Notes under the pieces: generated by a model
The model's input: the letters and a program-made list of their open reading frames with translations, nothing else
Told to the model about the DNA's origin: nothing
Database searches by the model: none
Part shown: positions 1-12,767 of the stretch, piece by piece
How positions within the stretch are numbered: the first letter of the stretch is position 1
Layout of the letters: every line of letters begins with the position of its first letter
Program-made: the position numbers and the translations under genes
NCBI RefSeq assembly: GCF_001441535.1
Contig: NZ_LMAU01000002.1
Span: 496,001 to 560,000 of the forward strand
From: Tsuneonella troitsensis
GTDB taxonomy: Bacteria > Pseudomonadota > Alphaproteobacteria > Sphingomonadales > Sphingomonadaceae
DNA length: 64,000 nucleotides
Reading direction: 5' to 3'

Positions 1-1
1 T

Positions 2-757
2 CCGGAATGCGGCGAACTCGACTGCCTCGTCGCTTGCGGTCCCGGGGTCGAACGGATCGCCGACGAGGTCGCCGAGATCCTCCCCGAAGCGCGGATCGCG
101 GTCGTCACCAGCGACACGATCAACACGCCCGAGAAGGCCGCCGATTTCGTCGCCCGGGCCGAAGCCGGGGCGATCGACGTGATCGTGGGCACGCAACTCG
201 TCACCAAGGGGTTCCATTTTCCCGAACTTACCCTCGTCGGCGTGGTCGATGCGGACCTCGGTCTCGAGGGCGGAGACTTGCGTGCGGCCGAGCGGACCTA
301 TCAGCAAGTTGCGCAAGTAGCGGGTCGCGCAGGACGCGGCTCGAAGCCGGGTGAAGTGCTGATCCAAACCCGGCATCCGACCGCATCGGTCATTGCCGCG
401 CTCGCCGCAGGAGACCGGGATGCCTTTTACGAAGCCGAGACCGAGGCACGTCGCCATGCCGGCGCGCCTCCTTTCGGGCGCTGGGCAGCCATCATCGTGT
501 CCAGCGAGGACGAGGCCGAGGCCCGCGAGGCCGCCAACCGCATCGGCGATTCTCGGCCGCGGGTGGACGATGTGGCCATCCTCGGCCCGGCGCCCGCACC
601 CCTTGCCCTGCTGCGCGGCCGATACCGCTATCGCCTGTTGCTCAACGCTCGCCGCACGGCGCAGGTACAGCACGTGATCCGCGACTGGCTCGCCCCGCTG
701 CGCTTCGCGCCGGGGGTGCGCGTTTCGATCGACATCGACCCGTACAGCTTTGTTTGA
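2..757 (+). CDS. priA: Primosomal protein N' (replication restart helicase PriA), C-terminal part
   Basis: PriA is the DExH helicase that reloads the replisome at stalled forks. The reading frame is open from the first bases, so the start lies outside the window. The visible part opens in the cysteine-rich zinc-binding region (PECGELDC), then shows the helicase block GTQLVTKGFHFPELTL and motif VI, QVAGRAGR, and ends with the usual C-terminal domain closing in DIDPYSFV. About 250 residues are present, roughly the last third of the family length. The stop is followed by about 70 bases before the next gene. Identification rests on motif order and is firm. Confidence 0.93.
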   Translation, partial: PECGELDCLVACGPGVERIADEVAEILPEARIAVVTSDTINTPEKAADFVARAEAGAIDVIVGTQLVTKGFHFPELTLVGVVDADLGLEGGDLRAAERTYQQVAQVAGRAGRGSKPGEVLIQTRHPTASVIAALAAGDRDAFYEAETEARRHAGAPPFGRWAAIIVSSEDEAEAREAANRIGDSRPRVDDVAILGPAPAPLALLRGRYRYRLLLNARRTAQVQHVIRDWLAPLRFAPGVRVSIDIDPYSFV

Positions 758-825
758 GGTCGGCCTCCAGTTGCGCTAGCAATTGCCCTTGGCTCGCGCA
801 GAAGCCTGCTGGGGGACTTCGATAC

Positions 826-2442
826 ATGTTCAAGTTGAAGGTTTTACTGGCGGCCACCGCCGCCGTGCTCGGTGCGCCGGCCATCGCCGCGGATTGGCAT
901 CTCGCCAAAACCGAAAACTTTACGATCTATTCGGAAGATACGCGCGAGGCCACGGTCGAGTTCGCCCACGAGTTGGAGCGTCTGGACGAAGCGCTGAGAA
1001 TCATCAGCGGGATCGGGCCCGCAAAGGAAGACACTCCTGAATCGATCAAGGTCACCGTATTCCGCTTCGGCGAGACGAGCGACATGGCCGCCCTTGCCGG
1101 AGCCGCAGGCAGCGGGATCGGTGGTTTCTTCATTCCGCGCGCTTCGGGCGCCGTCGCGTTCGTTCCCATGAAGCGAAACGTCCGCCGCGAGCGCGGATTT
1201 CAGACTGCGTACGATTCGAATCTGGACCTCGATCCCAAGGCGACGTTGATGCACGAGTACGTGCACTACTTCATGTATCAGCACGCCGATGCCCCTTATC
1301 CGCTGTGGTACAGTGAAGGCTTCGCCGAGCTTTTTTCGAACGTGCAATTCAACGACGATCATTTTGTGATTGGCGAGGTTCCGCCGTGGCGTAGTCCGGC
1401 GTTGGCAACGATAAAGGTCGATCTCGAAAAAACCTTCGATCCTTCTGCCAAAGCCGATCGCGATAGCGTCGGCCGAATCTACGGCCACGGCTGGCTGATC
1501 GCCAGCCATCTCAATTTGAAGCCCGAGCGACGCGGTCAGATTACTAAATATATGAGCGGAATAGCCGATGGGAAACCGCCGATGGAGTCCGCCCGGCTGG
1601 CATTCGGCGACCTCGACACGCTTACTGCAGAGCTCGAGGCTTTCCGCAAGGGCCGGGCCTTCCTGCTCAAAGTGCCCTATCTCGAGCGTAAAGAGCCAGA
1701 GGTAGAAGTCAGCGTGTTGGCGCCTGACGAAGCTGCGAGAATGCAGATCATGATCCCCGCCAAGCGTGGTGTTGACGAAGAAGAAGCCAAAAAGCTGGTC
1801 GGCACCGCTCGCACTCTAACCGAGCGTTACCCCAACAGCGCCGCTTTTCTTCTGACGGCAACCGAGGCAGAGTTCGACGCTCGCAACTTCGATGGTGCGG
1901 AAAAGCTTGCCGACCGCGTCCTTGCGATCGATCCCAAGTCGGTCGATGCCGCGATCTACCGCGCGCAGGTCGACCTCATGCGCTCACGGGAAGATCCGTC
2001 AAAGCTCGTCGAAGCGCGGCGCAAGTTCATTGCAGCCAACAACATGAAGAGCGATCACGCCTTTCCCCTTTACGGGTATTATCTCACGCACCTTTTTGAC
2101 GAGAGTACGACAGTCGTACCAGAAGCGGCGAAGGCCGCACTCGAAAGCGCATTCGCGTACGCGCCCTTCGACCAAGGCGTGCGGCGAGCGATCATCTATT
2201 CCCTGCTTACCGAAGATCGAACTATTGAAGCGCGCGTAGTCGGCGCAAGCTACCTCGCGGGCAACGGCGGTTACGCTTGCATGCTGCGCAAAAAGTTCGA
2301 GGCTTTCGAAAAGGGGGAAAAAGCTGCCCTACTTAAAGAGGTAAAGCCTGAGCATCCCGCCATCTACCGCGATGAAGCGGCCCAAAAGGCCGAGCGAGAC
2401 AGGCAACGCGAAGAAATCAAAAGCTTCGGGTGTGAGGTGTAA
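826..2442 (+). CDS. Secreted gluzincin-like protein with TPR-like C-terminus
   Basis: This 538-residue protein starts at ATG 826 because MFKLKVLLAATAAVLGAPAIA is a clean signal peptide; upstream in-frame sequence looks non-coding. Residues 143-147 are HEYVH, the zinc-binding signature of gluzincin peptidases, followed by WYSEGFAELF, in which the glutamate is a candidate third ligand. This resembles the DUF1570 type of envelope protein. The C-terminal half has helical, TPR-like segments (for example around FDGAEKLADRVLAIDPKSVD). It is probably a periplasmic peptidase or peptidase-like scaffold. No substrate can be inferred. It is followed within 5 bases by a GST gene. Confidence 0.75.
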   Translation: MFKLKVLLAATAAVLGAPAIAADWHLAKTENFTIYSEDTREATVEFAHELERLDEALRIISGIGPAKEDTPESIKVTVFRFGETSDMAALAGAAGSGIGGFFIPRASGAVAFVPMKRNVRRERGFQTAYDSNLDLDPKATLMHEYVHYFMYQHADAPYPLWYSEGFAELFSNVQFNDDHFVIGEVPPWRSPALATIKVDLEKTFDPSAKADRDSVGRIYGHGWLIASHLNLKPERRGQITKYMSGIADGKPPMESARLAFGDLDTLTAELEAFRKGRAFLLKVPYLERKEPEVEVSVLAPDEAARMQIMIPAKRGVDEEEAKKLVGTARTLTERYPNSAAFLLTATEAEFDARNFDGAEKLADRVLAIDPKSVDAAIYRAQVDLMRSREDPSKLVEARRKFIAANNMKSDHAFPLYGYYLTHLFDESTTVVPEAAKAALESAFAYAPFDQGVRRAIIYSLLTEDRTIEARVVGASYLAGNGGYACMLRKKFEAFEKGEKAALLKEVKPEHPAIYRDEAAQKAERDRQREEIKSFGCEV

Positions 2443-2446
2443 AGTC

Positions 2447-3115
2447 ATGACGAGCGCCGATTCCACGCTTACGGTCCATCACCTGCGCCTTTCGCAATCC
2501 GAACGGATCGTCTGGCTGTGCGAGGAGTTGCGGCTCAATTACGAGCTCAAGCTCTACTCTCGCCGCACCGACAACAACCTTGCACCGGATGAATACAAGG
2601 CGCTGCACCCGATGGGCATCGCGCCGGTGATCGAGGACGAAGGACCCGACGGCAAGGTCGTGCTTGGCGAGAGCGGTGCGATTATCGACTGGATCGTGGC
2701 GAAGCACGCGCCGGAAACCGAGTTGGTACCCGGTCCCGGGCATCCCGATTACGCCGATCACCTGTTCTTCTACCACTGGGCCAACGCGACCTTCATGACC
2801 AACGGCATGATGGCGCTCGTCGCCATGCGCATGGTTGAGGGAGGATCGATGCCCCCGTTCGTGGCGGACCGCATGGCCAAGAGCTGGGCCATCGTCGAGC
2901 GGCGGCTGGGCGAGTCAGAATATTTCGGCGGGTCGCAGCTGACCACGGCCGATATCATGATGGGCTTCCAGCTCACCACGAGCCGGGCGATGAGCGGAAT
3001 GAGCATCGACGGGATGCCGAACCTGAAGAGCTACCTAAAGCGCATCGGCGACCGCCCGGCCTATCAACGCGCGATGGCCAAGGCCGAGCCGGGGATGCCT
3101 CCCAAGCTCGACTGA
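2447..3115 (+). CDS. Glutathione S-transferase family protein
   Basis: A 222-residue GST. The N-terminal thioredoxin-like domain contains the start of the fold (LTVHHLRLSQSERIVWLCEE), the cis-proline region HPMGIAPVIED and the glutathione-contacting GESGAIIDWI. The helical C-terminal domain has the N-capping pattern LTTADIMMGFQL. ATG 2447 is preferred over an in-frame start inside the upstream gene, whose stop is only 5 bases away. GSTs conjugate or isomerise electrophiles in the cytoplasm. The natural substrate cannot be read from sequence. Confidence 0.88.
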   Translation: MTSADSTLTVHHLRLSQSERIVWLCEELRLNYELKLYSRRTDNNLAPDEYKALHPMGIAPVIEDEGPDGKVVLGESGAIIDWIVAKHAPETELVPGPGHPDYADHLFFYHWANATFMTNGMMALVAMRMVEGGSMPPFVADRMAKSWAIVERRLGESEYFGGSQLTTADIMMGFQLTTSRAMSGMSIDGMPNLKSYLKRIGDRPAYQRAMAKAEPGMPPKLD

Positions 3116-3126
3116 CCATAGCCCCG

Positions 3127-3894
3127 TTAGCGACCGTCCGCGTAGGGCGGAGTGCACCCGGCATGGACCGCGCTCGCCTGTTCTCCGAGCCAGGCCATCG
3201 CCGCCGCCCAGGGGCCGTGCCCGAAACTGATCCGCGCCACGCCGAGTGCGGCAAGATCGCCCATCGTGCCGCGTCCGGGTCCCCAAAGGACGTTGACCGG
3301 CAGTGGCGACCGCTCGCAGATCGAGGCGATCGTTGGATGGTCGCCCAGGAAGGGCACGAACAGGCTGCCTGCCCCCGCGTCCGCAAAGGCGTGACCGCGA
3401 TCCACGACCGCATCGATCAAGGCAGGCGTGTAGTCCGCAGGGTCGATGCCCCGGTAAACATCGGTTCGCGCGTTGATGTGGAGACCGGTCCGCGCCGCAC
3501 CCGCGATCCGGGCCGCGGCCTCGGCAACCGGCAGCAGGGCCGTCTTTCGGGGCATTCGGTCTTCCATGTTGATGCCGATAGCTCCGATTTCCCGAGCACG
3601 ATCGACGGAAACCTGCACTTCGTCGGGCGTCTCGCCATATCCCGCTTCCATGTCGATCGTCACCGGCAGTTCGGTGATCGAGACGATCCGCCGCAGGTTC
3701 TCGAGCACGACCTCGAGTGGAAGCGTTTCGCCATCCTTGAATCCTTGCGCTTCCGCCACTCCATAGCTGCCCGTAGCAATCGCCTTGGCTCCGCCATCGG
3801 CCACCGCCTTCGCACTGCCCGCATCCCAGATGTTGAACAGAACTAGCGGGTCGCCGGGCACGTGCAGCGCGCGGAATGCTCCGACCTTGTCCAT
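3127..3894 (-). CDS. Isocitrate lyase / phosphoenolpyruvate mutase family protein
   Basis: A 255-residue TIM-barrel protein of the ICL/PEP-mutase superfamily. It shows FNIWDAGSAKAVADGG near residue 20, the metal and substrate region TIDMEAGYG around residue 80, and GINMEDRM followed by INARTDVY. The strict isocitrate lyase KKCGH loop is absent, so it is more like 2-methylisocitrate lyase or oxaloacetate-decarboxylase relatives. The substrate is unknown. Its ATG overlaps the ada stop codon by one base (TAATG on the minus strand), so the two are probably co-transcribed and translationally coupled, and it may form part of an alkylation response unit by position only. Confidence 0.82.
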   Translation of the reverse strand: MDKVGAFRALHVPGDPLVLFNIWDAGSAKAVADGGAKAIATGSYGVAEAQGFKDGETLPLEVVLENLRRIVSITELPVTIDMEAGYGETPDEVQVSVDRAREIGAIGINMEDRMPRKTALLPVAEAAARIAGAARTGLHINARTDVYRGIDPADYTPALIDAVVDRGHAFADAGAGSLFVPFLGDHPTIASICERSPLPVNVLWGPGRGTMGDLAALGVARISFGHGPWAAAMAWLGEQASAVHAGCTPPYADGR

Positions 3895-4940
3895 TACTCC
3901 GCTCCTTCGCGCTTTAGCAACTCGCGCTTGATGTCGAGGCCATAGGCGTATCCGCCAAGATCCCCGCCCGTCCGGATCACCCGGTGGCATGGGATCAATA
4001 CCGCGACGTTGTTGCGGCCGTTGGCGCTGCCCGCCGCGCGCACCGCCTTGGGGTTGCCCGCTGACGCCGCAATCTGGGCATAGGTCCGGGTCTCTCCGGG
4101 AGGTATCTCTCGCAAGGCCTTCCAGCAGGCCTCCTGGAATGCGGTGCCCTTCACGTCGAGCGGAATGTCGGTGGATTGGCCCGGCGCTTCGACGGCAGCG
4201 ACGACTTCGGATACCAACCGCTCGAACTCTTCGCCGCCTTGCTTGAGATCGGCGTTAGGAAACCGCCGAGTCAGTTCCTCGGATCCCTCGTCGAACGAGA
4301 GGCGACAGACGCCTTTGGGAGTTGCAGCGACGAGCATCGCGCCGAGCGAGGTTTCGACGACCGCCCAGCGGATCGTCACGCCGCGCCCGCCTTTGCGCCA
4401 GGCGGAAGGGGCCATGCCCAGCTTGTCGTCCATCGCTTCGTAGAACCGGCTCGGACTGTCGTATCCAGCTTCGTAGATCGCGTCCGTCACCCTTCCCCCT
4501 TCGCTCAATGCCGCCCGCGCCCGCTCTTCGCGCAAGGCGCGGGCATATGCGGCGGGTGAAAGGCCAGTGGCGCGGGTGAAAATGCGTTGGAAATGGCTTG
4601 GCGAGTACCCCGTGAGGGCGGCCAGTTCGTCGAGCCGCGGTTGGGCGTCGAGCGATGCGGCGGAACTCTTGATCTCGTCGATAGCCGAACGGACCGCTGC
4701 CTCGTCTCGGGCGACATCGTCGGGCTTGCAGCGCTTGCACGCACGCAGGCCCGCCGCTTCGGCATCGGAGGACGAGGCATAGAAGCGCACGTTTTCGCGC
4801 TTCGGCGGGCGCGCCGGGCAGCTGGGGCGGCAATAGATGCCCGTCGAGTGGACACCGGTCACGAACTGGCCGTCGAAGCGCCGGTCCTTGGCCAGCGCGA
4901 TCCGCCAGCGGTCTTCATCGGTGAGGTTCTGGGTGGTCAT
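3894..4940 (-). CDS. ada: Bifunctional Ada: methylphosphotriester/O6-methylguanine-DNA methyltransferase and regulator
   Basis: Complete 348-residue Ada. The N-terminal zinc domain has the four cysteines (37, 41, 68, 71; GIYCRPSC and CKRC), of which the first is the expected phosphotriester acceptor. An AraC-type HTH follows around residues 85-190 (GYSPSHFQRIFTRATGLSP). The C-terminal O6-methylguanine methyltransferase has the active-site IPCHRV with Cys318. It removes methyl groups from DNA and, once methylated, activates repair genes. ATG 4940 is chosen because it begins immediately before the conserved N-terminus. It is divergent from the protease gene at 5055. Confidence 0.96.
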   Translation of the reverse strand: MTTQNLTDEDRWRIALAKDRRFDGQFVTGVHSTGIYCRPSCPARPPKRENVRFYASSSDAEAAGLRACKRCKPDDVARDEAAVRSAIDEIKSSAASLDAQPRLDELAALTGYSPSHFQRIFTRATGLSPAAYARALREERARAALSEGGRVTDAIYEAGYDSPSRFYEAMDDKLGMAPSAWRKGGRGVTIRWAVVETSLGAMLVAATPKGVCRLSFDEGSEELTRRFPNADLKQGGEEFERLVSEVVAAVEAPGQSTDIPLDVKGTAFQEACWKALREIPPGETRTYAQIAASAGNPKAVRAAGSANGRNNVAVLIPCHRVIRTGGDLGGYAYGLDIKRELLKREGAE

Positions 4941-5054
4941 GGTTTCATCCTCGTAAGTGCCAGAAGGCGGTGCCGATGAACAGGTACCGCGCGGCGCCGG
5001 GCCGTGCGTCCCGTGGCTTGCGGTCAATGTCACGCAAGGGCACAAGCCGCCTCA

Positions 5055-6602
5055 ATGCTTCGCCTGCTTGCGCTCCTGTTCGCCCTCGTCGCCCTCACCG
5101 TCCCGTCGCCCGCCCGGCCGGATGCGGCAGACATCGCGGCGGCCGCGCGCGGCGTGGTGCGGGTCGTGATCATGGGTACCGACGGTGAGCGGGTATTTCC
5201 GGTCAGCCACGGCACCGGGTTTGCCATTTCCTCTACCCGCATCGTCACCAACGCGCACGTGATCCGCGAGGCGATGCAGGACGATACCCTGCGGATCGCG
5301 ATCGTGCCGCCCGATGGCGACGGAGCGGATTACGGCAGGATCGTATCGGTCTCGGCCGGGAAGGATCTTGCGATCATCGAACTCACCGGATCGCTCCGGT
5401 TGCCTGCATTGACGGTTGCCGGCACCGGTGCGGCGGACGGGGAAGAGGTTTCGGCGGTCGGCTATCCCATGAATGTCGACCGGGCGCAGGGCCTCGACCT
5501 GTCGGACCTGTTCCGTCCGCAGCCCGCGGTGAAGAGCCGCGGGTTCGTTTCGGGCACCCGCCCCAGCCGGGACTTTGACACCGTGCTCCACACCGCGCCG
5601 ATCGCACGGGGCAACTCCGGTGGGCCGTTGCTCGACGGGTGTGGCCGGATCATAGGCGTAAACAGCTTTGGAACCACCTCCGACGACGGTTCGGACGCCG
5701 AGTTTTCGTTTGCGATATCGAACCGGGAACTGATTCCTTTCCTCAAGCAGGCCGGCATCGAGCCTGCGGTAAATGCGATGCCGTGTCGATCGATGGCCCA
5801 ACTCGACGCTGCAGAGCGCGAAAGGCTGGAGACGGAGCAGGCGGCCGCGCGCGCCAGAATGGCCCAGCGAGCCGAAGGAGACCGCGAACGGCGCGATCGC
5901 GCACAGCTCGAAGCGCAGCTTTCGGTCATGGAGGATCGCGAGAACGCGATGGCATTGGCCGGTCTCCTCCTGCTGCTGTCTGCTAGCGCAGGATCTGCGG
6001 CCTGGAATTTCCGAAACGAGGAAGACGGCGGCAAGAAACTGCGCATCGCGGGGGCAGTCGCCGCCGTTGCGGTGGTCGCTGCTCTCGCGGTTTGGTTCAC
6101 TCGGCCTGGGATCGACGCGATCGATCGGCGGGTGGCCGAAGCGATGACAGAAGGCGAAACTGGCGACGCAGGCACCGGAACGACCATTAACGCCCAGGCA
6201 GCCAACCTGACGTGCACCATTCAGCCGGACCGCAGCCGGATCGTCGGCCAACCGCCGGAAGACCTCGATTTCGACTGGCGACCCGAAGGCTGCGTCAATG
6301 GACGGACCCAGTATGGCTTTGCCGAGGGTCGCTGGACTCGGCTGTTCGTGCCGAACGACGAGGACACCGTTTCGGTCAACAGCTTCGACCCGGACACGCG
6401 CGTCTTCCGCACCGACCGCTACCCACTGTCGCAAACTGCGATGGCAAAGGCTCGCGAAGCTCGCGCCGCGTTTACCGCGCCGGCGTGCGGGGTAGAGAAC
6501 GCCGCACGCCAGCTCGGCGAGATGCAGACCGGCGTGGTGGCACTCTTGCCTGAGCAACCCAATGAACGGCTGGTCTATACCTGCGGTCCGAAGGGAAGTT
6601 AG
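5055..6602 (+). CDS. Trypsin-like serine protease with membrane-spanning C-terminal half
   Basis: 515 residues starting with signal sequence MLRLLALLFALVALTV. The chymotrypsin-fold domain has His68 (TNAHVI), Asp104 (KDLAII) and Ser188 (RGNSGGPLL), so all three catalytic residues are present. After residue 245 comes a charged, arginine/glutamate-rich probable coiled coil (about 248-297), then two hydrophobic segments (about 298-317 and 331-348), and a C-terminal domain of about 165 residues with several cysteines and no family I recognise. No PDZ domain is seen, so it is not a typical DegP/HtrA. It likely acts in the periplasm, anchored in the inner membrane. Confidence 0.8.
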   Translation: MLRLLALLFALVALTVPSPARPDAADIAAAARGVVRVVIMGTDGERVFPVSHGTGFAISSTRIVTNAHVIREAMQDDTLRIAIVPPDGDGADYGRIVSVSAGKDLAIIELTGSLRLPALTVAGTGAADGEEVSAVGYPMNVDRAQGLDLSDLFRPQPAVKSRGFVSGTRPSRDFDTVLHTAPIARGNSGGPLLDGCGRIIGVNSFGTTSDDGSDAEFSFAISNRELIPFLKQAGIEPAVNAMPCRSMAQLDAAERERLETEQAAARARMAQRAEGDRERRDRAQLEAQLSVMEDRENAMALAGLLLLLSASAGSAAWNFRNEEDGGKKLRIAGAVAAVAVVAALAVWFTRPGIDAIDRRVAEAMTEGETGDAGTGTTINAQAANLTCTIQPDRSRIVGQPPEDLDFDWRPEGCVNGRTQYGFAEGRWTRLFVPNDEDTVSVNSFDPDTRVFRTDRYPLSQTAMAKAREARAAFTAPACGVENAARQLGEMQTGVVALLPEQPNERLVYTCGPKGS

Positions 6603-7426
6603 GCCGCCAGAGCATCGCCGCTGAGCGTGATGCGATGCATCTCGCGCGCGTAGCCGTGATAATCGTTCATCGCGTTGTGCCACGTCGTCCGATTGTCCCA
6701 GATCGCGACCGTGCCCGGTCGCCAGACCACCTTGCACTGGTTATCGGCGGTGAGCGCGGCATCCAGAAGGCGCTGCAGCAGGGGCAGGCTTTCCTCGCGC
6801 GTCTTGCCGACGAAGTGGATGGTGAAGCTGCCGTTGACGTAAAGCAGCTTTCGCCCGGTCTGCGGGTGACGGATCACCACCGGATGGAACGCGCCTGTCT
6901 TCACGTCATGTCCGCGCAGGTCCTTGCCGATATCGGTATGCGCGTAAATTCCATCGGCCTTGTACACGTGGTCCGCGGTGTGGAACGCCTGAAGCCCCTC
7001 TATCTCGGCCTTGAGATCGTCGGACAAAGAATCATAGGCCGCGCCCATGTGGGCAAAATGGGTATCGCCGCCTGAAGGGGGAAGCGTGCGCGCAACAAGG
7101 ATCGAACCCATCGCCGGAACCTGATCGTACGAATGATCCGTGTGCCAGGCACCCCCGATGTTCGTCTGCTGATCCGCCGCCTTCCGAACGATCGCAATCT
7201 GCGGATATTCGTCCTGCAACGGAAAGTAATTGTTGATATCGATCCCGCCCCACCGCTCGGCCAGCGCGATATGCTCCTCGGGGCTGAGCGACTGGTCGCG
7301 CAGGACCACGACACCGCGATCATAGACGAGTTGCTTCAGCGCATACAGGTCTTCGCCATTGATAGTGGCCAGATCCACTCCGCGCACTTCGGCACCGACC
7401 TTGTCGGCCATCGGCTGCCAATCCAT
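6599..7426 (-). CDS. TauD/TfdA family Fe(II)/2-oxoglutarate dioxygenase
   Basis: 275 residues. The iron-binding triad is visible as His95-x-Asp97 (AWHTDHSY) and His250 (TTWHNAMND), with the 2-oxoglutarate-binding arginine downstream (REMHRITL). Family members hydroxylate sulfonates, phenoxyacetates or similar compounds. The substrate here is unknown. I place the start at ATG 7426 because GGGAG lies about 7 bases upstream; ATG 7432 and TTG 7444 are possible alternatives. The stop overlaps the end of the convergent protease gene by 4 bases. Confidence 0.88.
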   Translation of the reverse strand: MDWQPMADKVGAEVRGVDLATINGEDLYALKQLVYDRGVVVLRDQSLSPEEHIALAERWGGIDINNYFPLQDEYPQIAIVRKAADQQTNIGGAWHTDHSYDQVPAMGSILVARTLPPSGGDTHFAHMGAAYDSLSDDLKAEIEGLQAFHTADHVYKADGIYAHTDIGKDLRGHDVKTGAFHPVVIRHPQTGRKLLYVNGSFTIHFVGKTREESLPLLQRLLDAALTADNQCKVVWRPGTVAIWDNRTTWHNAMNDYHGYAREMHRITLSGDALAA

Positions 7427-7621
7427 CGCCATTCTCCCGTTCAATGCCGGGGCAATTTACCGCACCTCATCAACGCCGCAATGCCCGAGTGCCCGACTCC
7501 GGTTGCATAGTCGCAAACCCGGTGATAGGGGCGCGCCAGCCTTGCCCGGGCACCCTTGCGATTGTCCACTTCGCGGCGCGGCAGAAAACCGATTTTTCCG
7601 GATCCAGAAGGACCATCGCGC

Positions 7622-8176
7622 GTGGATATTTCCGCCGGCATTCAGGCTAGCCTAGCAGGGCGTTACGCCTCCGCCCTGTTCGAACTCGCCAGCGAGGCGG
7701 GCGTTGTCACGGCGGTCGAATCGGATCTCGAGACGCTTGCCGCGGCCCTGGCCGAATCGCAGGACATGCGCGAGTTGACCACGAACCCTCAAATCGGCCG
7801 CACCGCGCAAGGTTCGGCAATGGCCGCGGTGGCCGCCAAGCTCGGCCTGTCGGATCTCACCAAGAAATTTCTCGGCACGCTTGCCGCCAACGGTCGCCTT
7901 TCGAAGCTGGGCGACATCGTCCGCGCGTTCCGCACGATCGCCGCACACCAGCGCGGCGAGGTCACGGCCGAAGTTACCAGCGCCCACGCGCTGACCGACG
8001 CCCAGATCGACCAGCTCAAGACCCGCCTGACCGCGCGCGAAGGCCGCACGGTGAAGCTTTCCACCAAGGTGGACCCGGACCTGCTCGGCGGGCTCGTGGT
8101 TACCATCGGCTCCAAGCGGATCGACGGTTCGATCCGCACTCGTCTCAACTCACTTGCTCAGGCCATGAAGGCCTAA
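7622..8176 (+). CDS. atpH: ATP synthase F1 delta subunit
   Basis: 184 residues forming the peripheral connection between the F1 head and the Fo stalk. Recognised from [15 protein letters not shown] at the N-terminus and [20 protein letters not shown] near the C-terminus. GTG 7622 is the start, with AGAAGGA (7606-7612) 9 bases upstream. It is the first gene of the F1 operon atpH-A-G-(lipoprotein)-D-C. The Fo genes are not here, as is usual in alphaproteobacteria. The roughly 195-base region upstream must hold the operon promoter. Confidence 0.96.
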   Translation: MDISAGIQASLAGRYASALFELASEAGVVTAVESDLETLAAALAESQDMRELTTNPQIGRTAQGSAMAAVAAKLGLSDLTKKFLGTLAANGRLSKLGDIVRAFRTIAAHQRGEVTAEVTSAHALTDAQIDQLKTRLTAREGRTVKLSTKVDPDLLGGLVVTIGSKRIDGSIRTRLNSLAQAMKA

Positions 8177-9742
<1,566 letters not shown>

Positions 9743-9770
9743 ACCCGAGAAGTCTAGTTAGGGAGCCGAA

Positions 9771-10640
9771 ATGGCCTCGCTCAAGGAACTCAAGGGTCGG
9801 ATCAACTCGGTCAAGTCGACCCAGAAGATCACCAAGGCCAAACAGATGGTCGCGGCCGCTAAGCTGCGTAAGGCGCAGGCGGCTGCCGAGGCCGCACGCC
9901 CCTATGCCCAGCGTCTGGGCGAAGTCATGGCTTCGCTCGCCAGCAAGGTGACCGGCGACAGCGCGCCCAGGCTGCTGACCGGCACGGGCAAGGACCAGCG
10001 GCACCTGCTCGTCGTCGCCAACAGCGACAAGGGCCTTGCCGGCGCGTTCAACTCGAACATCGTCCGGGCGGCGCTCGCGAAGGCGAACGAGCTGAAGGCG
10101 CAAGGCAAGGACGTCGATTTCTACCTCATCGGGCGGAAGGGCCGCGCGCCGATCCGACGCCAGCACCCGAAGAACATCGCCCATATGTTCGACACGACCG
10201 AAGTGCGCGAACCCGGCTATGCCGAGGCCGAGCGCATCGTCGCCGAGCTGATGGAGATGTATGAGGCGGGCAAGTTCGACGTGGCGCACCTGTTTTTCTC
10301 GAAGTTCAAGAGCGCGCTTACGCAGGAGCCGACCCGGCTTCAGATCATTCCGGTCCCGGCGCCGGAGGTTGTGACCACGAGCCAGGCCGCCGTCGAATAC
10401 GAACCGGATGAGGAAGACATCCTTGCCGAGCTTCTGCCCCGCTATCTCAAGACCCAGATCTTCGGCGCACTGCTGGAGAACCAGGCTTCTGAACAGGGCG
10501 CATCGATGACCGCGATGGACAACGCCACACGCAACGCAGGCGAGCTGATCCAGAAGCTGACCATCCAGTACAATCGCAGCCGCCAGGCCGCGATCACCAC
10601 CGAACTCATCGAAATCATCGCTGGCGCGGAAGCGCTGTAA
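9771..10640 (+). CDS. atpG: ATP synthase F1 gamma subunit
   Basis: 289 residues. The central rotor shaft coupling proton flow to catalysis. N-terminal helix [20 protein letters not shown] and C-terminal helix region with [15 protein letters not shown] are the conserved coiled-coil pair. ATG 9771 has GGGAG just upstream. Downstream there is a lipoprotein gene instead of atpD directly. Confidence 0.98.
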   Translation: MASLKELKGRINSVKSTQKITKAKQMVAAAKLRKAQAAAEAARPYAQRLGEVMASLASKVTGDSAPRLLTGTGKDQRHLLVVANSDKGLAGAFNSNIVRAALAKANELKAQGKDVDFYLIGRKGRAPIRRQHPKNIAHMFDTTEVREPGYAEAERIVAELMEMYEAGKFDVAHLFFSKFKSALTQEPTRLQIIPVPAPEVVTTSQAAVEYEPDEEDILAELLPRYLKTQIFGALLENQASEQGASMTAMDNATRNAGELIQKLTIQYNRSRQAAITTELIEIIAGAEAL

Positions 10641-10658
10641 GCCAAGGGTCCGATTACC

Positions 10659-12498
<1,840 letters not shown>

Positions 12499-12502
12499 GA
12501 CC

Positions 12503-12760
12503 ATGGCCCTGCACTTCGAACTCGTCACGCCGGCCAAGCTGGTGCGGTCGGAAGACGTCTACATGGTCGTCGTACCCGGCACCGAGGGCGACTTCGGAGT
12601 GCTGGAGGGTCACGCCCCTTTCATGAGCACGGTCCGCGACGGCGCCATCCAAATCTTCCGCACTGAAGGCGCCGCTCCGGAGAACATCGAGGTACGCGGC
12701 GGCTTCGCGGAAGTCAGCGAAGCCGGGCTGACAGTGCTGGCCGAGCGCGTCGAGGCCTGA
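12503..12760 (+). CDS. atpC: ATP synthase F1 epsilon subunit
   Basis: 85 residues, covering the N-terminal beta-sandwich ([32 protein letters not shown]). The length fits the short alphaproteobacterial form, which largely lacks the C-terminal inhibitory helices of the E. coli protein. In this lineage that regulatory role is usually given to the zeta subunit (family knowledge). ATG 12503 is chosen from the conserved N-terminus. It is the last recognised ATP synthase gene of the operon. Confidence 0.95.
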   Translation: MALHFELVTPAKLVRSEDVYMVVVPGTEGDFGVLEGHAPFMSTVRDGAIQIFRTEGAAPENIEVRGGFAEVSEAGLTVLAERVEA

Positions 12761-12767
12761 GTTTTTC

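Noticed and set aside
5052-6737. 561-codon minus-strand frame opposite the protease gene
   Set aside because: Antisense to a gene with complete catalytic motifs and signal peptide; composition is arginine-rich and unlike a real protein.
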